Numbered from the stretch's first letter, positions 37,506 through 46,592 are shown. The stretch: DNA of 64,000 nucleotides from Streptomyces ferrugineus (GCF_015160855.1 NZ_CP063373.1:7911001-7975000); one strand, 5' to 3'. Made by a program: numbers and translations. The notes: generated by a model not told the origin, from the sequence alone.

Positions 37506-38516
37506 TCACCGTCGCTCCGGCTTCGCGCTGCGCGACATCAGCTCCTTGAGGGCGACCACCGGCGGCTTGCCCTCGTGCACGATGCCGACGACCGTCTCCG
37601 TGATGGGCATGTCGACGCCGTGCCGGCGGGCCAGATCCAGCACGGACTCACAGGACTTGACGCCCTCTGCGGTCTGCTTGGTGACGGCGATGGTCTCCTT
37701 CAGGGTCATGCCCTTGCCGAGGTTGGTGCCGAAGGTGTGGTTGCGCGACAGCGGCGAGGAGCAGGTGGCCACCAGGTCGCCGAGACCGGCGAGTCCGGAG
37801 AACGTCAGCGGGTCGGCGCCCAGCGCGACGCCGAGGCGGGTGGTCTCGGCGAGGCCGCGGGTGATGAGCGAGCCCTTGGCGTTGTCGCCGAGGCCCATGC
37901 CGTCCGCGATGCCGACGGCGAGGCCGATGACGTTCTTCACGGCGCCGCCCAGTTCGCAGCCCACCACGTCCGTGTTGGTGTACGGCCGGAAGTACGGCGT
38001 GTGGCTGGCGGCCTGGAGGCGCTGGGCGACGGACTCGTCGGTGCAGGCGACGACCGCGGCGGCCGGCATGCGGGAGGCGATCTCGCGGGCCAGGTTGGGC
38101 CCGGTGACGACGGCGATGCGGTCGTGGCCGACCTTGGCCACGTCCTCGATGACCTCGCTCATCCGCATGGTGGTGCCGAGTTCGACGCCCTTCATCAGCG
38201 ACACGAGGACGGTGCCCGGCGCCAGCATCGGCGTCCACTCGGCGAGGTTGGCGCGCAGGGTCTGGGACGGGACGGACAGCACCGTGAAGTCGGCGCCGGC
38301 CATGGCCTCGGCCGGGTCGGTGGTGGCCCGCATGCCCTGCGGGAGCTCGACGCCGGGGAAGTAGTCGGGGTTCGTGCGGGTCGAGTTGATGGCGTCGGCG
38401 ACCTCGGGGCGGCGGGCCCACAGGGTGACCTCGCAGCCGGCGTCGGCGAGGACGATGCCGAAGGCCGTACCCCATGAACCGGCACTCAGGACTGCCGCCT
38501 TGACGGGCTTGCTCAC
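37506..38516 (-). CDS. gpsA: Glycerol-3-phosphate dehydrogenase [NAD(P)+]
   Basis: 336 residues. It makes sn-glycerol-3-phosphate for phospholipids. Nucleotide loop AVLSAGSWGTAFGIVLAD (one alanine replaces the usual first G-x-G glycine), active-site GPNLAREI and catalytic lysine region GGAVKNVIGLAVG, then GLAGLGDLVATCSS. GTG 38516 overlaps the end of plsC by four bases, coupling two successive phospholipid steps. Confidence 0.95.
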   Translation of the reverse strand: MSKPVKAAVLSAGSWGTAFGIVLADAGCEVTLWARRPEVADAINSTRTNPDYFPGVELPQGMRATTDPAEAMAGADFTVLSVPSQTLRANLAEWTPMLAPGTVLVSLMKGVELGTTMRMSEVIEDVAKVGHDRIAVVTGPNLAREIASRMPAAAVVACTDESVAQRLQAASHTPYFRPYTNTDVVGCELGGAVKNVIGLAVGIADGMGLGDNAKGSLITRGLAETTRLGVALGADPLTFSGLAGLGDLVATCSSPLSRNHTFGTNLGKGMTLKETIAVTKQTAEGVKSCESVLDLARRHGVDMPITETVVGIVHEGKPPVVALKELMSRSAKPERR

Positions 38517-39316
38517 GTGCCCTGCCCCTCTTCCTGTCCGGCCTTCTCGTGCTCGGCCCTGGGCTGCGTCTGACGGTTGTTCTGCGCGGCGGTCCTGCGG
38601 CGCTGCTCGATGCGCTCCTGGCGCGGGTCGTACGGCGTCGCGGGCGCCTTCTCGCCGCGGATCTCCTCGAGCTGGCGGGTGACGGCGGCCATGATGACCT
38701 CGGTCGCCTCCTTGAGCAGGTCCGGGGTCATCTCCTTGTCGTAGAACCGCGTGAGGTCCACGGGCGGGCCCGCGAGGACATGGTGGGTCTTGCGCGGAAG
38801 GAGGTTGGGCTTCTTGGCGTAGGGCGGCAGCAGTTCGTTGGCGCCCCACTGCGCGACGGGGATCACCGGGCACTTGGTCTGCAGGGCCACGCGTGCGGCG
38901 CCGGTCTTGCCGGTCATGGGCCACTGGTTCGGGTCCCGGGTGATGGTGCCCTCCGGGTAGAAGGCGACGCACTCGCCGCGCTCCACGGCGTCGATCGCGG
39001 CGCGGAAGGCGCTCAGCGCGTCCGTGGTCTCCCGGTAGACGGGGATCTGCCCGGCACCGCGCATGAAGGAGCCGACGAATCCCTTCTTGAAAAGCCCGCT
39101 CTTCGCCAGGAATCGCGGAACGCGGCCGGTGTTGTACTGAAAGTGCGCGTACGCGAAGGGATCGATGTGCGAATTATGGTTCACCGCGGTGATAAATCCG
39201 CCCTCGGCCGGAATGTGCTCCATTCCACGCCAGTCCCGCTTGATCAGAACCACCAGCGGCGGTTTGGCGATCACCGCGGCGAAGCGGTACCAGAAGCCGA
39301 TTCTGCGGCGGGGCAC
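38513..39316 (-). CDS. plsC: 1-acylglycerol-3-phosphate acyltransferase family protein
   Basis: 267 residues. HX4D motif in NHNSHIDPFAY, FYPEGTITRDP acyl-acceptor motif, and GAARVALQTKCPVIPVAQWG. It acylates lysophosphatidic acid, the step after glycerol-3-phosphate acylation. The C-terminal ~35 residues are Gln/Arg-rich and unrelated to the family. GTG 39316 (MPRRRIGFWYRF). First gene of plsC-gpsA. Confidence 0.93.
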   Translation of the reverse strand: MPRRRIGFWYRFAAVIAKPPLVVLIKRDWRGMEHIPAEGGFITAVNHNSHIDPFAYAHFQYNTGRVPRFLAKSGLFKKGFVGSFMRGAGQIPVYRETTDALSAFRAAIDAVERGECVAFYPEGTITRDPNQWPMTGKTGAARVALQTKCPVIPVAQWGANELLPPYAKKPNLLPRKTHHVLAGPPVDLTRFYDKEMTPDLLKEATEVIMAAVTRQLEEIRGEKAPATPYDPRQERIEQRRRTAAQNNRQTQPRAEHEKAGQEEGQGT

Positions 39317-39484
39317 GCGTGCACCTTCCTCTAGGGATCAAGGACGTGGGGCCTGGGGGCCGCACAAGTGTCGCCCCAGGCCGCCGGTCTGTCGAGAACA
39401 CCGTACGCCTCACCACCCCGACCGCCAGATGGCCCTGGTGACGGCTGAGTGACAATGGCCGCGACCGGAGAGGACGGAACGCTG

Positions 39485-40123
39485 GTGCAGTGGACCTTGG
39501 TCGTACCCCTGAAGCCCTTGGCCCGGGCGAAGAGCAGGCTGTCGGACACGGCGGCGGACGGGCTGCGCCCGGGACTGGCGCTGGCCTTCGCCCTCGACAC
39601 CGTGGCCGCGGCGCTGGCCTGCCCCGCGGTGAAGGATGTGGCGGTCGTCACGAACGACGCCCGGGCCGGCCGCGAGCTGGGCGCGCTCGGCGCCCACATC
39701 GTCCCCGACGAGCCCGGCGGCGGCCTCAACGCGGCGCTGGCTCACGCGGCGTCGGTCGTACGGTCGTCCCGCCCCGAAACCCCCGTGGCCGCCCTGAACG
39801 CCGATCTTCCCGCCCTGCGCCCGCTGGAATTGGCCCGGGTCCTGGACTCGGCGGCCGAATTCCCGCGTGCTTTTCTCCCCGATGCCGCCGCGATCGGCAC
39901 CACATTGCTGGCCGCCGCCCCCGGCCATGAATTGCGCCCGTCATTCGGCACGGATTCCCGGGCCCGCCACCGCGGGTCCGGGGCGGTGGAGCTGTGCCTG
40001 GACGAGGTGGATTCCGTACGCCAGGACGTGGACACCGGCGAGGATCTGCGGGCCGCGCTGGCCTTGGGCGTGGGCCCACGGACGGCGGCGGCAGCGGCCC
40101 GGCTGCTGATCAGGGAGCCGTGA
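39485..40123 (+). CDS. cofC: 2-phospholactate/phosphoenolpyruvate guanylyltransferase CofC
   Basis: 212 residues, the usual length. It activates the side-chain precursor of coenzyme F420. Nucleotidyltransferase motifs are VVPLKPLARAKSRL, VVTNDA, AALNADLPALRP and FGTDSRARH. GTG 39485 (MQWTLVVPLK) is selected because GGAGAGGACGGA lies just upstream; in-frame starts at 39449 and 39455 would add non-conserved residues. Monocistronic, divergent from plsC. Confidence 0.92.
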   Translation: MQWTLVVPLKPLARAKSRLSDTAADGLRPGLALAFALDTVAAALACPAVKDVAVVTNDARAGRELGALGAHIVPDEPGGGLNAALAHAASVVRSSRPETPVAALNADLPALRPLELARVLDSAAEFPRAFLPDAAAIGTTLLAAAPGHELRPSFGTDSRARHRGSGAVELCLDEVDSVRQDVDTGEDLRAALALGVGPRTAAAAARLLIREP

Positions 40124-40155
40124 CTGCGGTGCCGGGCGCGCATAGGGTGGCAGCC

Positions 40156-40359
40156 ATGCAGGCCACCGCATACACCTACGACGCCGAATCCCGCTCCGGC
40201 AGTGTCCTCCTGGACGACGGCACCCCCGTCTCCTTCGACGCCCCGGCCTTCGACGCGGGTGGCCTGCGGCTGCTGCGCCCCGGGCAGCGGGTCCGTATCG
40301 AGACGGAGGGCGAGGGCGAGTCCCTGCGCATCACGCTGGTGACGTTGCAGACCCTCTGA
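40156..40359 (+). CDS. Small conserved OB-fold-like protein
   Basis: 67 residues: [20 protein letters not shown] then [20 protein letters not shown] and [16 protein letters not shown]. The alternation of short beta-strands and the FDAPAFD/G-x-R-V pattern resembles a cold-shock OB fold but lacks the RNP aromatic motifs. I recall it between cofC and hupS in other streptomycetes; no function is known to me. A hairpin follows. Confidence 0.72.
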   Translation: MQATAYTYDAESRSGSVLLDDGTPVSFDAPAFDAGGLRLLRPGQRVRIETEGEGESLRITLVTLQTL

Positions 40360-40369
40360 GAACACGCCG

Positions 40370-40399
40370 CGGGCCGGACTCCCCACGGAGTCCGGCCCG
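40370..40399. terminator. Perfect 13-bp hairpin between OB-like gene and hupS
   Basis: Arms CGGGCCGGACTCC (40370-40382) and its exact complement (40387-40399) around CCAC. It separates two convergent genes. Confidence 0.85.
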
Positions 40400-40423
40400 G
40401 CGCGTGAGTGCCCCTGTGCGGTC

Positions 40424-41074
40424 CTACCTGCTGCGCGTGGTCCTCTTGGCAGCGGACTTGCGCGCCGTCGACTTCTTGGCGGGCGCCTTCTTGGCGGTCG
40501 CCTTCTTCGCCGGGGCCTTCTTGGCCGTCGCCTTCTTGGCGGTGGTCTTCTTCGCCGCGGTCGTCTTCTTGGCGGCAGCCGTGGTCTTCTTGGCCGTCGT
40601 CTTCTTCGCCGTGGTCTTCTTGGCCGCGGCCGTCGTCTTCTTGGTCGTGGCCTTCTTCGCCGCCGCCTTCGTGGTCTTCTTCGCCGCCGCCTTGGTGGTC
40701 TTCTTCGCGGCGGCCTTCTTGACCGTCGCCGCGGCGCCACCGGTCAGGCTGCCCTTGGGCGCCTTCTTGACGGCGACCTCGCCGCCCCGCGGGAGCTTCT
40801 TCGAGCCGCTCACCAGGTCCTTGAAGCCCTGACCCGCGCGGAAGCGCGGAACGGAGGTCTTCTTGACCCGAACCCGCTCGCCCGTCTGGGGGTTACGGGC
40901 GTACCGAGCCGGACGGTCGACCTTCTCGAACGAACCGAAGCCGGTGACCGAGACCCGCTCACCCGCGACGACCGCGCGGACGATCGCGTCCAGTACGTGG
41001 TCGACAGCATCGGCGGCCTGCTGGCGGCCGCCCATCTTGTCGGCAATCGCTTCTACGAGCTGCGCCTTGTTCAC
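40424..41074 (-). CDS. hupS: HU-family nucleoid protein with lysine-rich tail (HupS)
   Basis: 216 residues. The first ~95 residues are a bacterial HU domain ([40 protein letters not shown]). The rest is a histone H1-like tail built from repeats of AAKKTT and related blocks, rich in Lys, Ala and Thr. This architecture is HupS, a nucleoid protein for spore condensation in S. coelicolor. GTG 41074; the upstream leader (41075-41165) is unusually AT-rich for this genome. Confidence 0.95.
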   Translation of the reverse strand: MNKAQLVEAIADKMGGRQQAADAVDHVLDAIVRAVVAGERVSVTGFGSFEKVDRPARYARNPQTGERVRVKKTSVPRFRAGQGFKDLVSGSKKLPRGGEVAVKKAPKGSLTGGAAATVKKAAAKKTTKAAAKKTTKAAAKKATTKKTTAAAKKTTAKKTTAKKTTAAAKKTTAAKKTTAKKATAKKAPAKKATAKKAPAKKSTARKSAAKRTTRSR

Positions 41075-41213
41075 GTCTTCCCCTTCGGAGACATCGCCAG
41101 AACGAAAGTGTTCAAGCTTTTTCGCACGTTAGGCAGATATATACCGCAAATCAAACACGAAACGGGCTAATCACCCTTGTGCCGCAACAGACTCGACTGT
41201 CTCGAAGGTGTTC

Positions 41214-41444
41214 TCAGCGTTCCTCTTCGGGGAATCGCCCCGCGTCGAGGTCCGCGATGAACCGCTCCAGACGCCTTGTCGCTTCGGCGACGTCGTGTTT
41301 GGCCGCGGCCGTAATGACCAGCAGCTTCCGGGTCAGCGCCATCCGTACGCCCTCCGGGACTTGCAGTGCGCGCACCCTTGCGTGCGCTTCCTTGAGTTGG
41401 TCCGCGACTGCCGCATAGAGCTCGAGTTGGCCGTCGTGTTCCAT
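41214..41444 (-). CDS. Small conserved helical protein
   Basis: 76 residues: MEHDGQLELYAAVADQLKEA then VRALQVPEGVRMALTRKLLV and ATRRLERFIADLDAGRFPEE. Entirely helical and charged, no signal peptide. I recall it beside hupS in Streptomyces; no function assigned. ATG 41444 is picked as the point where conserved-looking sequence starts; a long non-conserved open frame continues upstream. Confidence 0.75.
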   Translation of the reverse strand: MEHDGQLELYAAVADQLKEAHARVRALQVPEGVRMALTRKLLVITAAAKHDVAEATRRLERFIADLDAGRFPEEER

Positions 41445-41630
41445 GCACAGATTGTGCCATCTGGGGCGAGTTGTCGCCTGCCAGGGGTGCAACTCCGGCC
41501 TCAAATGGCCTTCCGGGCACTTGCGGAAGTCACGGTTACACCACTCGCGTACCCCGGCAACACCCGTCGTAACGTGGGAAGTTGCCCCCGGCGCGGCGGC
41601 GGTGCAGGGCCGTTCGGGTGCAGACATGGC

Positions 41631-41661
41631 AGTACCCCCGATCGGGCTGATCGGGGGTACT
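41631..41661 (-). terminator. Perfect 13-bp hairpin after leuD
   Basis: Arms AGTACCCCCGATC (41631-41643) and the exact complement (41649-41661) around GGGCT. It lies 37 bases past the leuD stop on the leuCD strand. Confidence 0.85.
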
Positions 41662-41697
41662 GAGGGGTGTTGCGGGTGACCGAAAGTCGCCTTGCGC

Positions 41698-42291
41698 TCA
41701 GATCTGGAGCGTGCGCGGCTTGAACGACGGGCGCTTCGCCTCGTACGCGGCGATGTCATCCTCGTTCTGGAGGGTGATCGAGATGTCGTCGAGGCCGTTC
41801 AGCAGCCGCCAGCGGGAGTTCTCGTCCAGCTCGAAGGAGGCGGTGATGCCCTCGGCACGAACCTCACGCGCCTCAAGGTCCACAGTGATCTCAGCAGTCG
41901 CGTCCTTCTCCGTGAGCTCCCAGAGCGCGTCCACGGTCTTCTGCTCCAGAACCACCGTGAGCAGGCCGTTCTTGAGCGAGTTGCCGCGGAAGATGTCCGC
42001 GAAGCGCGAGGAGATGACGGCCTTGAAGCCGTAGTTCTGCAGCGCCCACACGGCGTGCTCACGGGAGGAGCCGGTGCCGAAGTCGGGGCCGGCCACCAGC
42101 ACCGTGGCGCCTTCGCGCTCGGGCCGGTTGAGCACGAACTCCGAGTCCTTGCGCCAGGCCTCGAACAGCCCGTCCTCGAACCCGTCCCGGGTCACCTTCT
42201 TGAGCCAGTGAGCAGGGATGATCTGGTCGGTGTCGACGTTGGAGCGGCGCAGCGGGACGGCCCGGCCGGTGTGCGTGGTGAATGCTTCCAT
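41698..42291 (-). CDS. leuD: 3-isopropylmalate dehydratase small subunit
   Basis: 197 residues, aconitase swivel domain: [37 protein letters not shown] and [15 protein letters not shown]. It pairs with LeuC to isomerise 2- to 3-isopropylmalate in leucine synthesis. ATG 42291, six bases after leuC. Confidence 0.97.
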   Translation of the reverse strand: MEAFTTHTGRAVPLRRSNVDTDQIIPAHWLKKVTRDGFEDGLFEAWRKDSEFVLNRPEREGATVLVAGPDFGTGSSREHAVWALQNYGFKAVISSRFADIFRGNSLKNGLLTVVLEQKTVDALWELTEKDATAEITVDLEAREVRAEGITASFELDENSRWRLLNGLDDISITLQNEDDIAAYEAKRPSFKPRTLQI

Positions 42292-42297
42292 GACTGA

Positions 42298-43728
42298 TCA
42301 GACTCCAGCGGGCGTACGGGTCTCGGCGTCGGACAGGTCGGCCGGGGAGGCCAGGTGGCCCAGCACGGCGGTCGCTGCGGCGACCTGCGGCGAGACCAGG
42401 TGGGTACGGCCCCCCTTGCCCTGCCGGCCCTCGAAGTTGCGGTTGGAGGTGGACGCGGAGCGCTCGCCGGGGGCCAGCTGGTCGGGGTTCATGCCCAGGC
42501 ACATCGAGCAGCCCGCGTGCCGCCATTCGGCGCCGGCCTCCTTGAAGACCAGGTCCAGGCCCTCGTCGACGGCCTGCAGACCGACCCGCGCGGAGCCCGG
42601 GACGACCAGCATCCGTACGCCGTCGGCGACTTTGCGGCCCTTCATCAGGTCGGCGGCGGCGCGCAGGTCCTCGATGCGGCCGTTGGTGCAGGAGCCTACG
42701 AAGACGGTGTCCACCTTGATGGAGCGCAGCGCCTGTCCGGCCTCCAACCCCATGTATTCCAGGGCCTTTTCGGCGGCGAGGCGCTCCGAAGCGTCTTCGT
42801 ACGAAGCCGGGTCGGGGACGGACGCCGAAAGCGGGGCGCCCTGGCCCGGGTTGGTGCCCCAGGTGACGAACGGCGACAGCTCGGCGGCCTCGATCACGAC
42901 CTCGGCGTCGAACTCGGCGTCGTCGTCGGTCCTGAGCGTCTTCCAGTACGCGACGGCCGCGTCCCAGTCCTCGCCCTTGGGGGCGTGCGGGCGGCCCTCG
43001 AGGTAGTCGAAGGTGGTCTGGTCGGGGGCGATCATGCCCGCGCGGGCACCGGCCTCGATCGACATGTTGCAGATGGTCATCCGGGCCTCCATCGAGAGCT
43101 TCTCGATGGCGGAGCCGCGGTACTCCAGGACGTAGCCCTGGCCGCCGCCCGTGCCGATCCTGGCGATGATCGCCAGGATCAGGTCCTTGGCGGTGACGCC
43201 CTCGGGCAGCTCGCCGTTGACCGTGATGGCCATGGTCTTCGGGCGGGCCATGGGCAGCGTCTGGGTGGCCAGCACATGCTCGACCTGGGAGGTGCCGATG
43301 CCGAACGCCAGACCGCCGAAGGCGCCGTGCGTGGAGGTGTGCGAGTCACCGCAGACGACGGTCATGCCCGGCTGGGTCAGCCCGAGCTGCGGACCCACCA
43401 CGTGTACGACACCCTGCTCGACGTCGCCCAGCGGGTGCAGCCGCACCCCGAACTCGGCGGCGTTCTTGCGCAGCGTCTCCAGCTGGACCCGGGAGACCGG
43501 GTCGGCGATGGGCTTGTCGATGTCGAGGGTCGGGGTGTTGTGGTCCTCGGTGGCGATGGTCAGGTCGAGCCGGCGCACCTTGCGACCGCTCTTGCGAAGG
43601 CCGTCGAAGGCCTGCGGGCTGGTCACCTCGTGCAGCAGGTGCAGATCGATGAAGAGGAGGTCGGGCTCGCCCTCGGCGCGCCGGACGACATGGTCGTCCC
43701 AGACCTTCTCCGCGAGTGTCCTACCCAT
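42298..43728 (-). CDS. leuC: 3-isopropylmalate dehydratase large subunit
   Basis: 476 residues, 4Fe-4S aconitase family. Cluster cysteines are in GSCTNGRI and [10 protein letters not shown]; other motifs are [15 protein letters not shown] and [20 protein letters not shown] 43728 follows GGAGGGAAAGCG. First gene of leuCD, facing ndgR, whose product is the known regulator of leuCD in S. coelicolor. Confidence 0.97.
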   Translation of the reverse strand: MGRTLAEKVWDDHVVRRAEGEPDLLFIDLHLLHEVTSPQAFDGLRKSGRKVRRLDLTIATEDHNTPTLDIDKPIADPVSRVQLETLRKNAAEFGVRLHPLGDVEQGVVHVVGPQLGLTQPGMTVVCGDSHTSTHGAFGGLAFGIGTSQVEHVLATQTLPMARPKTMAITVNGELPEGVTAKDLILAIIARIGTGGGQGYVLEYRGSAIEKLSMEARMTICNMSIEAGARAGMIAPDQTTFDYLEGRPHAPKGEDWDAAVAYWKTLRTDDDAEFDAEVVIEAAELSPFVTWGTNPGQGAPLSASVPDPASYEDASERLAAEKALEYMGLEAGQALRSIKVDTVFVGSCTNGRIEDLRAAADLMKGRKVADGVRMLVVPGSARVGLQAVDEGLDLVFKEAGAEWRHAGCSMCLGMNPDQLAPGERSASTSNRNFEGRQGKGGRTHLVSPQVAAATAVLGHLASPADLSDAETRTPAGV

Positions 43729-43896
43729 CGCTTTCCCTCCGGCCGGCGTACGGTCCACCGGCCCAACTAGAGATCTTGAGAGGCGGCTTCCGCCCGCGCC
43801 CCTGTTCTCCGGGCGTCCGCCACCGGCCCGCTTTGGTCCACGGGCCGCACTGCCTTCGTCGTTCCAGAGTGGCGTGTTCCACGGAAAATTGAACTT

Positions 43897-43917
43897 GCGT
43901 TTCACAGAGTGAGACGC
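43897..43917. promoter_or_regulatory. Inverted repeat in leuC/ndgR gap, candidate NdgR operator
   Basis: GCGTTTCA (43897-43904) and TGAGACGC (43910-43917) form an 8-bp dyad with one mismatch around a 5-base spacer, ending 12 bases before the ndgR ATG. NdgR is known to bind the leuC-ndgR intergenic region in S. coelicolor; assigning it to this site is inference. Confidence 0.6.
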
Positions 43918-43929
43918 GAGTATCGTTTC

Positions 43930-44646
43930 ATGGACAACAGTAGCGGCGTCGGCGTTCTGGACAAGGCAGCCCTTGTCCTGAGCGCCCTGGAGTCCGGTCC
44001 GGCCACCCTCGCAGGGCTCGTCTCGGCCACCGGACTGGCACGACCCACGGCCCATCGACTGGCCGTGGCCCTTGAACACCACCGCATGGTGGCGCGTGAC
44101 ATGCAGGGCCGTTTCATTCTCGGCCCCCGGCTGGCGGAACTGGCCGCGGCGGCGGGTGAGGACCGCCTCCTCGCGACCGCCGGGCCGGTCCTCACCCACC
44201 TCCGCGACGTCACGGGCGAGAGCGCGCAGCTCTACCGGCGCCAGGGCGACATGCGCATCTGCGTCGCCGCGGCGGAACGTCTTTCCGGCCTGCGGGACAC
44301 GGTCCCGGTCGGCTCGACGCTCACGATGAAGGCGGGCTCCTCGGCACAGATCCTCATGGCCTGGGAGGAGCCGGAGCGCCTGCACCGGGGTCTGCAGGGC
44401 GCCCGCTTCACGGCGACGGCCCTGTCGGGCGTACGACGCCGTGGCTGGGCCCAGTCGATCGGCGAGCGCGAGCCGGGCGTCGCGTCCGTCTCCGCGCCGG
44501 TACGCGGCCCGTCGAACCGTGTGGTGGCCGCCGTGTCCGTCTCCGGCCCCATCGAGCGCCTGACCCGCCACCCGGGCCGCATGCACGCCCAGGCGGTCAT
44601 CGACGCCGCGGCCCGCCTGTCGGAAGCCCTGCGCCGCTCCGGCTGA
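43930..44646 (+). CDS. ndgR: IclR-family regulator NdgR
   Basis: 238 residues, the length of S. coelicolor NdgR. N-terminal winged helix ([38 protein letters not shown]) and C-terminal IclR effector domain ([40 protein letters not shown]). NdgR activates or represses leucine and methionine genes and affects antibiotic production. ATG 43930. It diverges from leuC and ends in a hairpin. Confidence 0.93.
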   Translation: MDNSSGVGVLDKAALVLSALESGPATLAGLVSATGLARPTAHRLAVALEHHRMVARDMQGRFILGPRLAELAAAAGEDRLLATAGPVLTHLRDVTGESAQLYRRQGDMRICVAAAERLSGLRDTVPVGSTLTMKAGSSAQILMAWEEPERLHRGLQGARFTATALSGVRRRGWAQSIGEREPGVASVSAPVRGPSNRVVAAVSVSGPIERLTRHPGRMHAQAVIDAAARLSEALRRSG

Positions 44647-44663
44647 TCTCCGGACGGATCGAC

Positions 44664-44699
44664 GAGGGGACCTGCCTCAACGCCGCGGCAGGCCCCCTC
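44664..44699. terminator. Hairpin between ndgR and DUF4188 gene
   Basis: GAGGGG-A-CCTGCC (44664-44676) pairs with GGCAGG-C-CCCCTC (44687-44699), with one mismatch, around a 10-base loop between convergent genes. Confidence 0.75.
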
Positions 44700-44719
44700 G
44701 TTCCCCCGATCCCCCCGGG

Positions 44720-45241
44720 TCACCCGGCCCCCTCGGTCACCCCCGCCGCCGACCGGTGCGCGAACCGGTCCTCGGCACGGCGCCCCCGCCTCTCGACGGG
44801 CACCTGCCCGTGCGCCGCGGCGAGCCCGAACGCCGGCATATCCGCGTAGATCGACTCGTACGCGCCCTCGGGCACGACATACGCCTCGTGCCAGATCCCC
44901 ACGTGCCCCCGCGTCCTGTCCGCCCGCTCCTTGCGGTTGATGATCCCCCACACCCTGTGGTGGAACATGTCGGGCGCACTCGCGTACGCGTAGAGCTTCT
45001 CCTTGGACTCCCAGTACTGGACGACGTAGTACGTCCGCGGCGAGGCCGTCAGCAGCACACGCCCCAGCAGCCCCCGGTCGCTGTCCCGCGCAAGCTCCCC
45101 CAGCATGCGGATCATCGACAGCATGACCGGCAGCCACTGGTGCACCGCCCAGAAGTGGTTGATCCGCATCCCGATGAGCAGGACCACCACATCGCCTTCG
45201 GCGTCCGCGGTCGTACGACCCAACACCGGTTTCGCGGACAT
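44720..45241 (-). CDS. DUF4188 family protein (monooxygenase-like)
   Basis: 173 residues. Conserved-type stretches are VVLLIGMRINHFWAVHQWLP, YYVVQYWESKEKLYAYA, HHRVWGIINRKERADRTRG and VGIWHEAYVVPEGAYESIYA. The fold resembles dimeric alpha/beta-barrel heme-degrading or monooxygenase-like proteins. No signal peptide. ATG 45241. It is divergent from a MerR regulator over 89 bases that contain two copies of one operator, so it is probably the regulator's target. Confidence 0.85.
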   Translation of the reverse strand: MSAKPVLGRTTADAEGDVVVLLIGMRINHFWAVHQWLPVMLSMIRMLGELARDSDRGLLGRVLLTASPRTYYVVQYWESKEKLYAYASAPDMFHHRVWGIINRKERADRTRGHVGIWHEAYVVPEGAYESIYADMPAFGLAAAHGQVPVERRGRRAEDRFAHRSAAGVTEGAG

Positions 45242-45264
45242 GGCGGCCCCCAGGCTCCCTCACC

Positions 45265-45313
45265 GGATAGCGGCGCTATCCTTCTGGTCGGTGATTGGAT
45301 AGTGGCACTTTCC
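45265..45313. promoter_or_regulatory. Two copies of a palindromic MerR-type operator
   Basis: GGATAGCGGCGCTATCC (45265-45281, perfect dyad) and GGATAGTGGCACTTTCC (45297-45313, two arm mismatches) share one consensus. They lie between the divergent DUF4188 and MerR genes, with the second ending 17 bases before the MerR start. One site per promoter is a natural reading. Confidence 0.8.
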
Positions 45314-45330
45314 AATGAGAGGCGCAAGAG

Positions 45331-45984
45331 ATGCGGCTGGCGGAGCTCAGCGAGCGCAGTGGGGTGCCCATCGCGACGATCAAGTACTACCTGCGCGAAG
45401 GGCTGTTGCCGCCCGGCCGCCAGATCAACGCCCGCACCGCCGAGTACGACGAGGACCATCTGCGCCGGCTGCGTCTGGTGCGCGCGATGATCCAGGTCGG
45501 GCGGGTCCCGGTGGCGACGGTCCGGGAGGTGCTCGGGCACGTCGACGACGACTCCCTCCCCCGCACGATCCGCATGGGCGCGGCACTGTGGGCACTGCCG
45601 CAGGTCCCCGAGCCGGACGAGGAGGACGAGTACGTCCGGGGCGCACACGAGGTCGCGGATCAACTGCTTCAGTCGCTGGGCTGGTCGAACGCCCAGGCGC
45701 TGGTCACCATCTCGCCCTCCTACCGTTCGCTGGTGGTGGCGATGGCCGCACTCAGACGGCTCGGTTACGACTGGGACCCTCAACTGCTCCTGTCGTACGC
45801 CCGGTTGATGCACGGGGCGGCCGTGCTCGACCTGGACTTCGTGGAGACGCACGCGTCGGAGGCCGAGAAGGTCGAGACGGCGGTGCTGGGGGCGATCCTC
45901 GTCGAGCCGATACTGCAGGCCCTGCACCGGCTGGCGCAGGAGGAGGAGTCGGCGCGGCGGTACGGCTTCGGAGACCGGGAATGA
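45331..45984 (+). CDS. MerR-family transcriptional regulator
   Basis: 217 residues. N-terminal MerR DNA-binding domain (MRLAELSERSGVPIATIKYY, EDHLRRLRLVRAMIQVGRVP), then a helical effector region without a recognisable metal-binding Cys pair, ending REDLEDREF-like charged sequence (EESARRYGFGDRE). ATG 45331 follows GGCGCAAGAG. It likely controls itself and the divergent DUF4188 gene through the paired operators. Confidence 0.9.
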   Translation: MRLAELSERSGVPIATIKYYLREGLLPPGRQINARTAEYDEDHLRRLRLVRAMIQVGRVPVATVREVLGHVDDDSLPRTIRMGAALWALPQVPEPDEEDEYVRGAHEVADQLLQSLGWSNAQALVTISPSYRSLVVAMAALRRLGYDWDPQLLLSYARLMHGAAVLDLDFVETHASEAEKVETAVLGAILVEPILQALHRLAQEEESARRYGFGDRE

Positions 45985-45985
45985 C

Positions 45986-46015
45986 GAAGGCCCCCCACCG
46001 AAGTGGAGGGCCTTC
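45986..46015 (+). terminator. Hairpin after the MerR gene
   Basis: GAAGGCCCCCCAC (45986-45998) pairs with GTGGAGGGCCTTC (46003-46015) with one mismatch around CGAA, directly after the stop and ahead of the oppositely oriented tRNA cluster. Confidence 0.8.
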
Positions 46016-46023
46016 ACCGTGCG

Positions 46024-46096
46024 TACCCCCGACCGGATTCGAACCGGCGCTACCGCCTTGAGAGGGCGGCGTGCTAGGCCGCTACACAACGGGGGC
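46024..46096 (-). tRNA. tRNA-Glu (CTC)
   Basis: 73 bases; acceptor stem GCCCCCG/CGGGGGT plus discriminator A, anticodon loop with CTC, T-arm GGTTCGAATCC. Last gene of the cluster. CCA is not encoded. Confidence 0.95.
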
Positions 46097-46124
46097 GTGG
46101 ACTCTGCGTTTCCGCAGGCCCGAG

Positions 46125-46196
46125 CTGGTCTACCTGGACTCGAACCAAGACTAACTGAACCAGAATCAGTCGTGCTGCCAATTACACCATAGACCA
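46125..46196 (-). tRNA. tRNA-Gln (CTG)
   Basis: 72 bases; acceptor TGGTCTA/TAGACCA plus discriminator G, anticodon loop TTCTGGT giving CTG, T-arm GGTTCGAGTCC. Confidence 0.95.
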
Positions 46197-46216
46197 ATGT
46201 GGTTTAGACCAGTCAG

Positions 46217-46289
46217 TACCCCCGACCGGATTCGAACCGGCGCTACCGCCTTGAGAGGGCGGCGTGCTAGGCCGCTACACAACGGGGGC
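46217..46289 (-). tRNA. tRNA-Glu (CTC)
   Basis: 73 bases, apparently identical to the copy at 46024-46096 across the tRNA body; anticodon CTC. Confidence 0.95.
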
Positions 46290-46318
46290 CCTAGCGATCC
46301 CGAGTTGATCGGAATCAG

Positions 46319-46391
46319 TACCCCCGACCGGATTCGAACCGGCGCTACTGCCTTGAGAGGGCAGCGTGCTAGGCCGCTACACAACGGGGGC
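46319..46391 (-). tRNA. tRNA-Glu (CTC), variant anticodon stem
   Basis: 73 bases. It differs from the other two Glu copies by a compensatory change in the anticodon stem (CTGCC/GGCAG instead of CCGCC/GGCGG), which keeps the pairing. Anticodon CTC. Confidence 0.95.
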
Positions 46392-46428
46392 TTTGCAGAT
46401 GCTGTGCTTAATCCAAAGCGTCTGCGAG

Positions 46429-46500
46429 CTGGCCTACCTGGACTCGAACCAAGACTAACTGAACCAGAATCAGTCGTGCTGCCAATTACACCATAGGCCA
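46429..46500 (-). tRNA. tRNA-Gln (CTG), first gene of the cluster
   Basis: 72 bases; acceptor TGGCCTA/TAGGCCA, differing from the other Gln copy by a compensated base pair. Anticodon CTG. Confidence 0.95.
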
Positions 46501-46592
46501 CTGGAACGCAAGCCCCTGAGGGGATCTTGTTCTAGTTCGCTCCCCCGGGTTTCCGGCCTTTCGGCCCGCTCCCCGGCGGCGCAGGAAGAACA

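Noticed and set aside
40460..40740. Tandem DNA repeats as a possible mobile or satellite element
   Set aside because: They are the codons of the Lys/Ala/Thr-rich tail of HupS.
46024..46500. Possible integration site at the tRNA cluster
   Set aside because: No integrase, no att-like partial tRNA duplicate and no foreign-looking genes flank it; the repeats are complete tRNA genes.
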